DNA from: JADGHX01 sp963837755
Lineage (GTDB): Bacteria > Pseudomonadota > Gammaproteobacteria > Steroidobacterales > Steroidobacteraceae
DNA: 64,000 bases
Direction: 5' to 3'
Assembly (NCBI GenBank): GCA_963837755.1
Contig: CAWIOP010000002.1
Span: 496,001 to 560,000, forward strand
Under the pieces are notes generated by a model, which saw only the letters and a list, made by a program, of their open reading frames with translations, was not told where the DNA came from and ran no database searches. A program made the translations under genes and the position numbers. Positions 25,121 through 35,944 of the stretch are shown here, piece after piece; within the stretch, counting starts at the first letter, position 1, and each line of letters opens with the position of its first letter.

Positions 25121-26193
25121 TCAGCGCTTCAGCTCCGCGACCACGGCGTCACCCACTTCGCGAGTCGTGCGCTTCGCGCCTGTGCCAGCGATGTCTGGCG
25201 TGCGCGCTCCAGCTTCCATTGCGCGGATCGCGGCAGCTTCCAGCGCATCCGCTTCTTTCTGAGCTCCAGCGAGTGGCGCAGCAGCATCGCGACGCTGAGG
25301 ATCGTGCCGATAGGGATTGGCGATGCCCTTGCCGGCGATGTCGGGCGCCGAGCCGTGGATCGGCTCGTACAGGCCGCGCTTGCCGTCGCCGAGCGACGCC
25401 GACGGCAGCAGGCCCAGCGAGCCCGCCAGCATCGAGGCTTCGTCGGTGAGGATGTCGCCGAACATGTTCTCGGTGACGAGCACGTCGAAATCGCGCGGCC
25501 GGCGGATCAGGTGCATGGCCGCCGAATCCACCAGCATGTGCTCGAGCTGCACGTCGGGAAATTCCGCTCTGCATCACGCGCGTCGACCACCTCGCGCCAC
25601 AGGCGCGAGGTCTCGAGCACGTTGGCCTTGTCGATGGAGGTGAGCTTGCGGCGGCGCTGCCTGCGCGAGCCGGCCGGCAACGCGCGTGATGCGCTCGATC
25701 TCCGGCACCGAGTAGCTGCACAGGTCGCTGGCGCGTCGTGGCGTCGCGCGTCTTCGCGCCGAAGTAGATGCCGCCGGTGAGCTCGCGCACGAACACCAGG
25801 TCCACGCCGTCGAGCACTTCGGGCTTGAGCGTCGAGGCGTCGCGCAGCGCCGGGTGCACGCTCGACCGGCCGCAGGTTGGCGTAGACGCCGAGCTCGCGT
25901 GCGCAGCCGCAGCAGGCCCTGCTCCGGGCGCAGCCTGGCGTTCGGCGCCGACCACTTCGGGCCGCCGATGGCGCCGAGCAGGACCGCATCCGCCGCCAGG
26001 CACGCGTCGAGCGTGGCTGGCGGCAGCGGGTCGCCGTGGTGGTCGATGGCGACGCCGCCGAAAGCGGCTTCGCGCAGCTCGAACTTCGTGGCCGAAGCGC
26101 TCGCGCGACTGGCCTCGAGCACGCGCAACGCCTTCGCGCGATGACTTCGGGGCCGATGCCGTCGCCGGCGATGACGGCGATGCGCGCCTTCAT
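25121..26193 (-). CDS. leuB: 3-isopropylmalate dehydrogenase (frameshifted)
   Basis: Oxidative decarboxylation of 3-isopropylmalate in leucine synthesis. Start MKARIAVIAGDGIGPEVIA at 26193 is exactly the family N-terminus. Later pieces: LLGAIGGPKW, LRPEQGLLRLR, LTGGIYFGAK, VDSAAMHLIRRPRDFDVLVT, ENMFGDILTDEASMLAGSLG, GLYEPIHGSAPDIAGKGIANP. The end is VGDAVVAELKR. At least six indels separate these. The combined length of about 357 codons is normal. The start overlaps the leuD stop by four bases. Convergent with metB. Confidence 0.85.
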
Positions 26194-26784
26194 GCCGCCG
26201 CTGCTGCTTCGCTCGTAGGCGGCGATCTGCGGCGTCCTTGCGCAAGCAGGTAGCCGAGCTCGTCGACGCCGTTCAGCAGGCAGTAGCGCGCGAACGGCTT
26301 CGATGCGGAAACGTCACGCTGCGTGCCAGTCGGGCAGCATGAGCGTGGTGCGTCTCGAGGTCGATCGTGACCTCGGCGCCCGGATTGGCCAGCAGCCACT
26401 GCATGCGTCGCTTCGTCGACGACCACCGGCAGCAGGCCGTTCTTCAGCGAGTTGTTGCGGAAGATGTCGGCGATCTCGGTGCTGATCACGGCGCGGAAGC
26501 CGAAGTCGAGCAGCGCCCAGGGCGCGTGCTCGCGCGAGGAGCCGCAGCCGAAGTTGCGGCCGGCCACCAGGACTGCGCAGCCCTGCGCCTCGGGCTGGTT
26601 GAGCACGAAGTCCGGGCTTCGGCGTGCCGTCGGCGTCGTAGCGCCAGTCGGCGAACAGCTGCTTGCCGAGGCCTTCGCGCGTGGTGGTGCGCAGGAAGCG
26701 CGCCGGGATGATCTGGTCGGTGTCGATGTCGGTGCGCGGCAGCACGACGGTGCGCGAGCGTGATGCTGCTGGATCGGTTCGCAT
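26190..26784 (-). CDS. leuD: 3-isopropylmalate dehydratase small subunit (frameshifted)
   Basis: The small subunit of the aconitase-like isomerase. Pieces: RTDIDTDQIIPARFLRTTTR, LFADWRYDADG, VLVAGRNFGCGSSREHAPWA, LLDFGFRAVISTEIADIFRN and NNSLKNGLLPVVVD, the complete set of substrate-recognition motifs. I place the start at MRTDPAAS (26784), just after the end of leuC. Three or more indels break the frame at about 26610, 26400 and 26310. The C-terminus ends in an unusual Ala/Arg-rich tail that may be altered by the last indel. Confidence 0.82.
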
Positions 26785-28238
26785 GTCTGACGCGCTTGGC
26801 CATGCGCGTTCGAGCAGTTCGCGCGGATCGGTGACGCGCCCGCGCACGGCCGAGGCCGCGGCGGTCAGCGGGCTCGCGAGCAGCGTGCGCGCGCCCACGC
26901 CCTGGCGGCCTTCGAAGTTGCGGTTGCTGGTGCTGACGGAGTACTGCCCGGCGCCGACGAGTGTCGCCGTTCATGCCGAGGCACATCGAGCAGCCGCGAC
27001 TCGCGCCACTCGGCGCCGGCGTCGAGGAACACGCGATCGAGCCCTTCGGCTTCGGCGGCGCTTCTTGACCTGCTGCGAGCCGGGCACCACCAGCATCTGC
27101 ACGCCGCTGCGCGATCTTGCGGCCCGCGCAGCACGCCGGCGGCGTCGCGCAGGTCGGAGAGCCGCGCGTTGGTGCAGCTGCCGATGAACACGACGTTGAC
27201 CGGCTGCGCCGCGCGATCGGCTGCGCCGGCCGTCGAAGCCCATGTAGGCCAGCGCCTTGTCGAACACCGGATCGTCGCTGCGCGCCGGGACCGTGCCGCG
27301 TGATCGGCGTCGACCATGCCGGGATTCGTGCCGTAGGTGATCATCGGCTCGAGCGCCGACGCGTCGATCGTCGACCTCGCGATCGAACGCGCGCGCCGGC
27401 ATCGGTCGGCAGCGTGCTCCAGTCGCGCGACGCCGCGTCCCAGGCCGCGCCCTTGCGGCGCGCGCGGCGCGCCCTTCGAGATAGGCGAAGGTGGTCTCGT
27501 CCGGCGCGATCATGCCGGCGCGCGCGCCGGCCTCGATGGACATGTTGCAGACGGTCATGCGCTCGTCCATGTCGAGCGCGCGGATGGCTGCGCCGCGATA
27601 TTCGATGACGTGCCCGGTGCCGCCGGCGACGCCGATCTTGCCGATGATGGCGAGGATCAGGTCCTTGGCCGTGACGCCCGGCGCGCAGCTTGCCGTCGAC
27701 GTTGATGGCCAGAGTCTTCGGCCGGCGCTGCAGCAGGCACTGCGTGGCGAGCACATGGCCGACCTCGGTGGTGCCGATGCCGAAGGCGAGGGCGCCGAAG
27801 GCGCCGTGCGTGCTGGTGTGGCTGTCGCCGCAGACGATGGTCTTGCCGGGCTGCGTAGCGCCGAGCTCCGGCCCGATGACGTGCACGATGCCGCGCTGGT
27901 CGCTGCTGCAGGTCGAGCAGCTCGACGCCGAACTCGGCGCAGTTGCTCTCGAGCTGCCGCACCTGCTTCGCCGCCGACTCGATGGCGATCGGCGCGCCGC
28001 CGAACACCTGCTCGGTGCGCGTCGGCGTGGAGTGATCCATGGTGGCGAGCGTGAGGTCCGGGCGGCGCACCTTCAGGCCGCGCTCGCGCAGCACGGTGAA
28101 GGCCTGCGGCGAGGTCACTTCGTGGATCAGGTGCAGGTCGATGAACAGCACCGCGGGCGTGTCGGCGGTCTCGGGCACGACCACGTGCCGCTCCCAGACC
28201 TTCTCGAACAGCGTCTTCGGCGATCGTCGCTCAGGCAC
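26785..28238 (-). CDS. leuC: 3-isopropylmalate dehydratase large subunit (frameshifted)
   Basis: A 4Fe-4S isomerase subunit. The first piece, from a GTG at about 28238, reads TLFEKVWERHVVVPE, LFIDLHLIHEVTSPQAF and LATMDHSTPTR. Later come IVCGDSHTSTHGAFGALAFG, IGTTEVGHVLATQCLLQ, VFIGSCTNARLSDLRDA, CSMCLGMNGD, STSNRNFEGRQG and LASPLTAAASAVRGRVTDPR. Two of the three cluster cysteines (GSCTNAR, SMCLGMN) are seen directly. Frame changes occur every 100-200 bases. The exact 3' end is uncertain because no stop is in frame before leuD; I end it at the leuD start. Confidence 0.8.
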
Positions 28239-28242
28239 CGCG

Positions 28243-29207
28243 CTACGCCGCGGCGCGCGCTGCGCGGCTGCATGTCGACGTAGTCGAGCCAGCCCCACTT
28301 GTCGGCCGTGGTGCCGGTGAACAGGCCGAAGAACGCCTTCTGCAGCGTCTCGGTGATCGGGCCGCGCTTGCCGGTGCCGACGGGATGCGGTCGACCGAGC
28401 GGATCGGCGTGACCTCCGCCGCCGTGCCGGTGAAGAAGAGCTCGTCGGCGATGTACAGCATCTCGCGCGGGATCGAGCATCTCGCGCACTTCGATGCCGC
28501 GGTCGCGCGCCAGGCGCATGACGCGTGTCGCGCGTGATGCCGCCGAGCACCGAGTGCGCGAGCGCCGGGCGTGTAGCAGCACGCCGTCCTTGACCAGGAA
28601 CAGGTTCTCGCCGGCGCCTTCGCTGACCGTGCCGTCCGGCGCCAGGCCGATGCCTTCGGCGAAGCCGAGGCGCTTGGCCTCCAGGCTGATCAGCTGGCTG
28701 GAGAGGTAGTTGCCGCCGGCCTTGGCCAGCGCCGGCATGGTGTTCGGCGCCACGCGCTGCCAGGACGAGACGCACACGTCGACGCCCTCGTCCTCGCTCT
28801 CGGCGCCGAGGTACTTGCCCCATTCCCAGGCGGCGATCGGCCACTTCCGACGGGCGGGTCGATCTTCGGCGCCACGCCGATCTCGCCGTAGCCGCGGAAC
28901 GCGACCGGGCGGATGTAGGCGCCGCGCGTCAGGCCGTTGGCGGCGACCACCTCGCGGCAGGCCGTCGTTGATCTGCTCGGGCGTGAAGGGAATGTTGATG
29001 CGATAGATCTTGGCCGAGTCGAACAGCCGCCGCGTGTGATCGCGCAGGCGGAAGATCGCCACGCCCTCGCGGCGTCTCGTAGGCGCGCACGCCTTCGAAC
29101 ACCGACGAGCCGTAGTGCAGGGCGTGCGACGAGCACGTGCACCGTGGCCTTTTCCCAGGGACCAGCTTGCCGTTGAACCAGATGTATTGCGTTGCGGGAA
29201 TGGGCAT
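28243..29207 (-). CDS. ilvE: Branched-chain amino acid aminotransferase (frameshifted)
   Basis: A PLP fold-type IV transaminase that makes Leu, Ile and Val from their keto acids. The start at 29207 reads TQYIWFNGKLVP, then SHALHYGSSVFEGVRAYET with the family's GxxVFEGxR motif. Further on are RDHTRRLFDSAKIYRINIPF, the PLP-Lys region YLSSQLISLEAKRLGFAEGI, VSEGAGENLFLVKDG, SVLGGITRDT and ELFFTGTAAEVTPI. Seven or more indels interrupt it. Its stop (28243) is followed by the leuC GTG. In this operon it sits between leuA and leuC. Confidence 0.82.
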
Positions 29208-29228
29208 GGCGGACTCCTGGAATGTCGT

Positions 29229-30822
<1,594 letters not shown>

Positions 30823-30853
30823 CAGACTATTCCTTGCTTACGGGGCTGCGCCC

Positions 30854-30905
30854 GGGATTCAACGGGTTTTGCGCTGTCGCGCAGACCCCGCACGGATTGC
30901 GCGCG
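30854..30905. repeat. Hairpin repeat between ilvA and leuA
   Basis: GGGATTCAACGGGTTTTGCG, followed by a stem-loop whose arms are GGGTTTTGCGC and GCGCAGACCC. It is about three-quarters identical to the segment at 32044-32100 on the other side of ilvA. In the minus-strand operon transcript both would fold as hairpins. Confidence 0.6.
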
Positions 30906-30936
30906 ACACGCGCGAAACGGATCGGCGTAGTGGATT

Positions 30937-32028
30937 TCATTGTGCGCGCTCGCCGTACTCCATGTCCGCGAGCGTGCCGGCGAGAGGTGCTCCGTGCACG
31001 CCGCCGGGCAGCACCTCACCGTGAAGAATCTTCAGTAACTGGGCAGACGTGATGTTGCCGCCGGAGAGCACGACGCCCACGCGCTGACGCTCGAGGCGCC
31101 GATGCAAATGCAGGGCGCCGGCCAGTGCGGCCGCGCCGGCGCCTTCGGCAAGTTGATGAAGTGTTTCGGCGAGGCAGCGGATGGCGCCCGCGATCTCCGC
31201 CTCGCTGACTTCGATGACGTCGTCGAGCACCTCGCGCAGGATCTCCACCGTGTCGGGCGAAGGCACGCGCGTGGCGAGGCCGTCGGCGATGGTTTCGCCG
31301 ACGGGGAATTCTTTCATCTCACCGGTGCGCCAGGCGCGGGCGAGAGCCGGGGCGGCAGCGGACTGCACGCCGATAATCCGGGTGTGTGGTGACAGTGCCT
31401 TGAAGACGAGACCCATGCCGGCAGCGAGGCTGCCGCCGCCGACCGGCACGAACACCGTATCCAGCGGTTGTGAAGCCTGGTCCAGCATCTCGAGCGCAAC
31501 CGTTGCGTAACCCGCGATCAGCCGCGGCTCCCGAGAGGGATGAACCGCGATGGCGCCGGTGCGCGCGGCATGTTCCAGCGCGGCTTCCCACGCAGCATCG
31601 AAGTCATGGCCCGCGATGGCGACGCGCGCGCCGAGTGCCGCAATCGCCATGTTCTTGTCAGGATTGTTGCCGGCCGGCACGAACACCGTGCAGTCGACGC
31701 GATGACGCTGGGCCGCCGAAGCCAGCGACTGGCCATGGTTGCCGCGCGTGGCGGTGACGAGACCGCGCGCGCGTTCTTCAGGTGTGAGCGAAGCGACGAA
31801 GTTGAGCCCGCCGCGCAGCTTGAAAGAGCCCAGCGGCACGGCGTTCTCGAGTTTCACGTGAACTTCGGCGCCGACCCGTCGTGACAGCAGCGGATGCGTC
31901 ACGAGCGGGGTCGGCGTCAAGGTACGGGCCAGCAGCTTGCGGGCTGCGACGATGTCGTCGAAGTGCACATCGCCGAGCCGCCGATCCATCGTCGGGGTGG
32001 AGCTCCAGGCTTGATCGGCAATGTCCAT
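30937..32028 (-). CDS. ilvA: Threonine dehydratase without regulatory domain
   Basis: A PLP fold-type II deaminase giving 2-oxobutyrate for isoleucine. Motifs: VKLENAVPLGSFKLRGGLNF with the PLP lysine, TRGNHGQSLASAAQ, VPVGGGSLAAGMG for phosphate binding, and VVLSGGNIT near the end. At 363 residues it lacks the C-terminal ACT-like regulatory domain of enterobacterial IlvA and resembles the short (TdcB/serine-threonine dehydratase) type. Position between ilvC and leuA argues for a biosynthetic role. The start at 32028 has GGAG about nine bases upstream; an in-frame ATG at 31989 is an alternative. Intact. Isoleucine feedback, if any, would need another mechanism. Confidence 0.85.
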   Translation of the reverse strand: MDIADQAWSSTPTMDRRLGDVHFDDIVAARKLLARTLTPTPLVTHPLLSRRVGAEVHVKLENAVPLGSFKLRGGLNFVASLTPEERARGLVTATRGNHGQSLASAAQRHRVDCTVFVPAGNNPDKNMAIAALGARVAIAGHDFDAAWEAALEHAARTGAIAVHPSREPRLIAGYATVALEMLDQASQPLDTVFVPVGGGSLAAGMGLVFKALSPHTRIIGVQSAAAPALARAWRTGEMKEFPVGETIADGLATRVPSPDTVEILREVLDDVIEVSEAEIAGAIRCLAETLHQLAEGAGAAALAGALHLHRRLERQRVGVVLSGGNITSAQLLKILHGEVLPGGVHGAPLAGTLADMEYGERAQ

Positions 32029-32043
32029 TTACGAGCTCCGCTC

Positions 32044-32100
32044 GGGGGTTCAACGGGGATTCGCGCTGCGCGCGAACCCCGTATGGATAGCGGCGTGCGC
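32044..32100. repeat. Hairpin repeat between ilvC and ilvA
   Basis: A copy of the element at 30854-30905. Here the stem is stronger: CGGGGATTCGCGC pairs with GCGCGAACCCCG over a three-base loop, with one bulged base. It lies in the 127-base gap between the ilvC stop and the ilvA start and could act in mRNA processing or stability. Confidence 0.65.
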
Positions 32101-32155
32101 AGCGGCGCGCGGCGCGCCGAAAGAAGGTTCTAGCGATGTCGCCGCGCGCTTCACG

Positions 32156-33154
32156 TCATCCGGCCCGTTTGTCGCTCAACCAGGGCATGCGCGCCCGCAG
32201 TTGCGCGCCGACCTTCTCGATCGGGTGGTTGAGATCCTTCTTCATCAGCTTGTTGTAGACCGGCTTGCCGGCCTTGTTCTCTTCGATCCACTCGCGGGCG
32301 AACTTGCCCTTCTGGATGTCCTTGAGAATCCGGCCCATCTCTTTCTTGGTGCGGTCGTTCACCACGCGCGGGCCGCTCTTGAGGTCGCCCCACTTGGCGG
32401 TCTCACTGATGAACTGGTGCATCTTGGTCAAGCCGCCTTCGTGGAGCAGGTCGACGATGAGCTTCAGCTCGTGCAGGCACTCGTAGTAGGCCACTTCGGG
32501 CTGATAGCCGGCTTCCACCAGCGTCTCGAAGCCCTTCACCACGAGCTCGGTGGCGCCACCGCACAGCACGGCCTGCTCGCCGAACAGGTCGGTCTCGGTC
32601 TCTTCCGCGAAGGTGGTGTCGAGCACGCCCCCGCGAGTGCCGCCGATGCCGTGGGCGTAGGCCAGGGCGCGCGCGTGCGCCTTGCCGGTGGCGTCCTGCG
32701 CAACCGCGATGAGGCAGGGCACGCCGCGGCCTTCCTGGAACTGGCGGCGCACGAGGCCGCCCGGGCCCTTCGGCGCGATCAGCACTACGTCCAGATCCTT
32801 GCGCGGCTTGATCTGCTTGAAGTGGATGTTGAAGCCGTGCGCGAACAGCAGCACCGCGTTCTTCTTCAGGCTGCTCTCGACTTCGTCGTAGAGCTCTTTC
32901 TGCGCAAGGTCGGGCACCAGCAGGGCGACCAGATCGGCGCCGGCGGTGGCGTCGACCGGCGTGGCAACCGCCAGGCCGTCCTTCTTCGCCTTCTTCCAGC
33001 TGTCGCCTTTCTTGCGCACGCCGACGACGACGTCGTACCCGCTGTCCTTCAGGTTCAGCGCATGCGCGCGACCCTGGCTGCCGTAGCCCAGAATGGCGAT
33101 GCGAGCGCCCTTCAGCGCCTTCTTGTCGACGTCTTTCTGCCCGTAAAGCTTCAT
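32156..33154 (-). CDS. ilvC: Ketol-acid reductoisomerase (class I)
   Basis: A NADPH-dependent isomeroreductase of the valine, isoleucine and leucine pathways; 332 residues, the short class I form. NADPH site ILGYGSQGRAHALNLKDSG lies near residues 21-39. LIAPKGPGGLVRRQFQEGRG and QAVLCGGATELV follow, then LHELKLIVDLLHEGGLTKM and YECLHELK with the metal-binding acidic residues. The start ATG at 33154 follows a strong GGGGAG. It is the first structural gene after the attenuator. Intact, unlike the downstream leu genes. Confidence 0.95.
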   Translation of the reverse strand: MKLYGQKDVDKKALKGARIAILGYGSQGRAHALNLKDSGYDVVVGVRKKGDSWKKAKKDGLAVATPVDATAGADLVALLVPDLAQKELYDEVESSLKKNAVLLFAHGFNIHFKQIKPRKDLDVVLIAPKGPGGLVRRQFQEGRGVPCLIAVAQDATGKAHARALAYAHGIGGTRGGVLDTTFAEETETDLFGEQAVLCGGATELVVKGFETLVEAGYQPEVAYYECLHELKLIVDLLHEGGLTKMHQFISETAKWGDLKSGPRVVNDRTKKEMGRILKDIQKGKFAREWIEENKAGKPVYNKLMKKDLNHPIEKVGAQLRARMPWLSDKRAG

Positions 33155-33261
33155 CAATCTGCTCCCCAATTCAAAACTGAACCTCTGGATAAACCTGTCT
33201 ACTTGCGCTCGGCAGGTGATGCGGCCACCCCCGACTTGCCGCATTTGCTCAGCGGACGCAT

Positions 33262-33298
33262 AAAAAACCCCGCAGCGGCTTGCGGGCCGTGCGGGGTT
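33262..33298 (-). terminator. Attenuator terminator of the ilv-leu operon
   Basis: On the minus strand AACCCCGCA pairs with TGCGGGGTT over 15 bases and is followed by an uninterrupted U-run (TTTTTT). It lies 30 bases after the leader-peptide stop and about 107 bases before ilvC. Its upstream arm CCCCGCAC (33289-33296) can pair instead with GTGCGGGG inside the leader ORF (33346-33353), giving a mutually exclusive antiterminator. Confidence 0.85.
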
Positions 33299-33328
33299 CT
33301 CTTGTCTCGACTCGCCTTCGCCTGGTCT

Positions 33329-33460
33329 TCAGGCGTGCGCGAGCGCCCCGCACTTGCCGCTCCCAAGGAGGAGCGGTACGACAGGCGCTACGAGCAGAAC
33401 GACGGGGCGGCCCCGGAGAACCCGGGCCGTCACTGCGATCGCTGCTACTGCGGCTGACAC
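33329..33460 (-). CDS. Leader peptide of the ilv-leu operon
   Basis: A 43-residue peptide from a GTG at 33460. It contains the run RPVVLLVAPVVPLLLGSGKC, with ten Val and Leu codons in about fourteen, and ends CGALAHA. The E. coli ilvGMEDA leader has a similar hydrophobic run followed by a CGAALGRGKA-type end. A ribosome stalled on the Val/Leu codons for lack of charged tRNA would free the antiterminator. The frame is also open from a GTG at 33514, but the best promoter would start transcription near 33492, after that codon. Too short and unusual for ordinary gene finders. Confidence 0.75.
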   Translation of the reverse strand: MSAAVAAIAVTARVLRGRPVVLLVAPVVPLLLGSGKCGALAHA

Positions 33461-33498
33461 GTGCGAAGCACTCAAAAGCGTAAAAAAGTGAAGGGCGA

Positions 33499-33527
33499 TG
33501 TCAGCACACCGCACGCGCTCCTGTCAA
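33499..33527 (-). promoter_or_regulatory. Candidate promoter of the ilv-leu leader
   Basis: Minus-strand TTGACA (33522-33527) is a perfect -35. Seventeen bases on, CTGACA (33499-33504) is a weak -10. The position is right for a transcript beginning about 30 bases before the leader-peptide GTG. The interval from 33528 to 33601 holds the divergent aminopeptidase upstream region, where I see no clear promoter. Confidence 0.45.
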
Positions 33528-33601
33528 CGAAACGTGAGTATTTTTCGGGGATTCGCTACTCTCCCGCCCCTTCCTCGGACACCGGATTTCCATCGGCAAA
33601 G

Positions 33602-35002
33602 ATGATGATCGTCGCCCATGACGCCGCGTCGAGCGCTGCTGACTCGCTTCCCTTATGGCTGCTCACCGAAAGCGCGCTTGCCGGCTGGCTCGCGGAGATG
33701 CCACGGGAGATCGCCAACTGGGTTCGCGCGAATGGCTTCCAGGCCGAGAAGCAAAGGGCGCTCATGCTGCCGGGGCCGGGGGGCCAGCCGGGCGGCGCCG
33801 TCGTCGGCTTCGGCTCACTCGCATCGCTCGACGACCTGAAGCTCTGGCACGCCGCCGGGCTGACAGACCGCCTGGCGCCCGCGACGTACCGCCTCGCATC
33901 GTCGCTGGCGCCCGCAGCCGCAACACAGTTCACGCTCGGGTGGCTCGTCGGCGCCTACCGTTTCAGCCGCTACCGTGCTCCTGCCACTGCGGGTCGCGCC
34001 ACGCTTGTGGCTCCGCCGGGCGCGGACACCACGTATGCGGAAGCCGCGGCGTCCGCCACCGCTCTGGCGCGCGACCTCGTCAACACGCCCGCCAACGACC
34101 TCGGGCCGGCGGAGCTCGCGCAGGCCGCCGCCGATCTGGCGAAGCGTTTCGGGGCCACCTTCAAAGTGACGGCAGGCGAGGAGCTCAAGGCCGCCAACTT
34201 CCCGTTGATCCACGCGGTAGGGGCGGGCAGCCCGCGCCAGCCGCGCCTCATCGACCTGCGCTGGGGCAAGCCCGGCGGCCTGCGGGTGACCCTCGTTGGG
34301 AAAGGAGTCTGCTTCGACAGCGGCGGGCTCGATATCAAGCCACCGGCCGGCATGCTCCTCATGAAGAAGGACATGGGCGGCGCGGCCTGCGCGCTCGGAC
34401 TTGCGCAGCTGCTCATGCAGCTCGACGCGCCGGTGCAGCTTCGCGTCCTGATCCCGGCAGTCGAGAACAGTGTGGACGGCCACTCGTACCGCCCCGGCGA
34501 CGTCGTCAAGTCGCGCAAGGGCCTCACGGTCGAGATCGGCAACACGGATGCGGAAGGACGCCTCGTACTGGCGGACGCGCTCGCCGAAGCGGATGCCGGG
34601 AAGCCCGACCTGCTCATCGACCTCGCCACCCTCACCGGCGCGGCGCGCATCGCCCTGGGGCCCGAGCTGCCTGCGGCGTATTCAACCGATGCGTCCCTGC
34701 TCGCGTCGCTGCGTGAGATCGGCGACGAGGAGATGGATCCGGTGTGGCCCATGCCGCTGTGGGCGGGCTACGACGATGAGTTCTCCAGCAAGGTGGCGGA
34801 CATCGGCAACGTGTCGTCGAACACGTTCGCGGGCTCGCCGGTGGCGGCGCTGTTCCTCAAGCGCTTCGTCACGGCCACACCGCGCTGGCTGCACGTCGAC
34901 CTGTTCGCCTGGAATCCGAAGGAGCGGCCCGGGCGCCCGGTGGGTGCCGAAGCCCAGTGCGTGCGCAGTGTCTACCGCCTCATTCGCGCACGCTGCGGAT
35001 GA
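33602..35002 (+). CDS. Leucyl aminopeptidase, M17 family
   Basis: A cytosolic di-metal aminopeptidase of 466 residues removing N-terminal residues from peptides. Catalytic-domain motifs: RDLVNTPANDLGP, LVGKGVCFDSGGLDIKPP with metal and substrate ligands, MKKDMGGAA, NSVDGHSYRPGDVV and the M17 signature NTDAEGRLVLADAL. The N-terminal domain is poorly conserved, as usual. I begin at the first of two adjacent ATGs (33602); the frame is open further upstream over the ilv leader region, without similarity. Its stop overlaps the next start (ATGA). Which M17 subgroup it belongs to is not clear. Confidence 0.9.
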   Translation: MMIVAHDAASSAADSLPLWLLTESALAGWLAEMPREIANWVRANGFQAEKQRALMLPGPGGQPGGAVVGFGSLASLDDLKLWHAAGLTDRLAPATYRLASSLAPAAATQFTLGWLVGAYRFSRYRAPATAGRATLVAPPGADTTYAEAAASATALARDLVNTPANDLGPAELAQAAADLAKRFGATFKVTAGEELKAANFPLIHAVGAGSPRQPRLIDLRWGKPGGLRVTLVGKGVCFDSGGLDIKPPAGMLLMKKDMGGAACALGLAQLLMQLDAPVQLRVLIPAVENSVDGHSYRPGDVVKSRKGLTVEIGNTDAEGRLVLADALAEADAGKPDLLIDLATLTGAARIALGPELPAAYSTDASLLASLREIGDEEMDPVWPMPLWAGYDDEFSSKVADIGNVSSNTFAGSPVAALFLKRFVTATPRWLHVDLFAWNPKERPGRPVGAEAQCVRSVYRLIRARCG

Positions 35003-35880
35003 TCGCTACCCGCCCACGGGATCTGTTCCTCCTCGTCGGCATCACATTCATCTGGGGATTCAACCTCATCACCAGCAAGGTGGGTGTCAACGAGATCCCC
35101 CCGGTACTCTTCACGTTCCTGCGCTTTGCCATCGTGGCGCTCGCACTGGCTCCGATGTTGCGCGTCCAGCCGGGGCAGATGAGCGCGGTGGTGGTGGCGG
35201 CGCTGCTGTCCGGCGCGCTTCATTTCGCACTGAACTTCGCGGCGCTTCGGCGCTCGAACAGCGTGTCGTCCGTGGCCATCGCGAGCCAGCTCGGCGTGCC
35301 GTTCGCCACGTTGCTGTCGGTGGCACTGCTCGGCGAGTCGGTGAGGTGGCGGCGCTGGACGGGCATCGCGCTGTCCTTCGTCGGCGTCGGCATCATGGGG
35401 TTCGACCCGCAGATCGGCGAGCGATGGGAAAGCCTTGCGCTCGTGGTCGCTTCCGCGTTCCTCGGCGCGCTCGGGCTGATCGCGGTGAAAAAGCTGCGCG
35501 GCTTCAGCCCCATCGAGCTGCTCGCCTGGACCGCGTGGATCAGCCTGCCCGTGCTGCTGCTGGCGTCGTTGCGGCTCGAGCAGCCTGACTTCGCGCAGCT
35601 CCTGCGCAGCGTGTCGTGGAAAGCGTGGGCGTCGCTTGCGTTCGCTGCCGTCGCGGCGAGCCTCATCGCGCACACCGGCTATTTTCATCTGGTGCAGCGG
35701 TACCCGGTCACGAGCGTGGCGCCGCTCACGACGTTGTCGCCCGTGTTCGCCGTGATCTTCAGCGCCACTCTGCTGGGAGACCAGCTCACGGGCCGCATTC
35801 TCGTCGGTGGCGCATGCACGCTCGTCGGTGTGTTGATCATCACTCTGCGCGAGCACCGCATCGTCGATACGGGCAGTTGA
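34999..35880 (+). CDS. EamA/DMT-family permease
   Basis: An inner-membrane protein of 293 residues with about ten membrane helices in two EamA repeats. The first starts DLFLLVGITFIWGFNLITSK; the second contains LIAHTGYFHLVQRYPVTSVAPLTTLSPVFA, the typical EamA end. DMT carriers usually export or exchange small metabolites such as amino acids. The substrate here is unknown; coupling to an aminopeptidase gene would fit amino acid export. The ATG at 34999 overlaps the upstream stop by four bases. Confidence 0.88.
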   Translation: MIATRPRDLFLLVGITFIWGFNLITSKVGVNEIPPVLFTFLRFAIVALALAPMLRVQPGQMSAVVVAALLSGALHFALNFAALRRSNSVSSVAIASQLGVPFATLLSVALLGESVRWRRWTGIALSFVGVGIMGFDPQIGERWESLALVVASAFLGALGLIAVKKLRGFSPIELLAWTAWISLPVLLLASLRLEQPDFAQLLRSVSWKAWASLAFAAVAASLIAHTGYFHLVQRYPVTSVAPLTTLSPVFAVIFSATLLGDQLTGRILVGGACTLVGVLIITLREHRIVDTGS

Positions 35881-35916
35881 GCCGCCTCGCCGTGACAAAT
35901 GTCATGACGACAACGG

Positions 35917-35944
35917 TTGACACGGCAACCGCGCGTCATATGCT
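35917..35944 (+). promoter_or_regulatory. Promoter upstream of ilvD
   Basis: TTGACA at 35917-35922 and TATGCT at 35939-35944, 16 bases apart. Transcription from about 35951 would give a leader of some 275 bases before ilvD that contains the terminator at 36133. The 345-base gap 35881-36225 otherwise holds only short frames. One, at 36017-36184, has an Ile/Thr-rich stretch (GPVIISIRPSATTITHP). Confidence 0.55.

Noticed and set aside
33329..33514. A longer 61-codon version of the ilv leader peptide starting at GTG 33514
   Set aside because: It would begin upstream of the most likely transcription start (about 33492); the extra residues are not leader-like.
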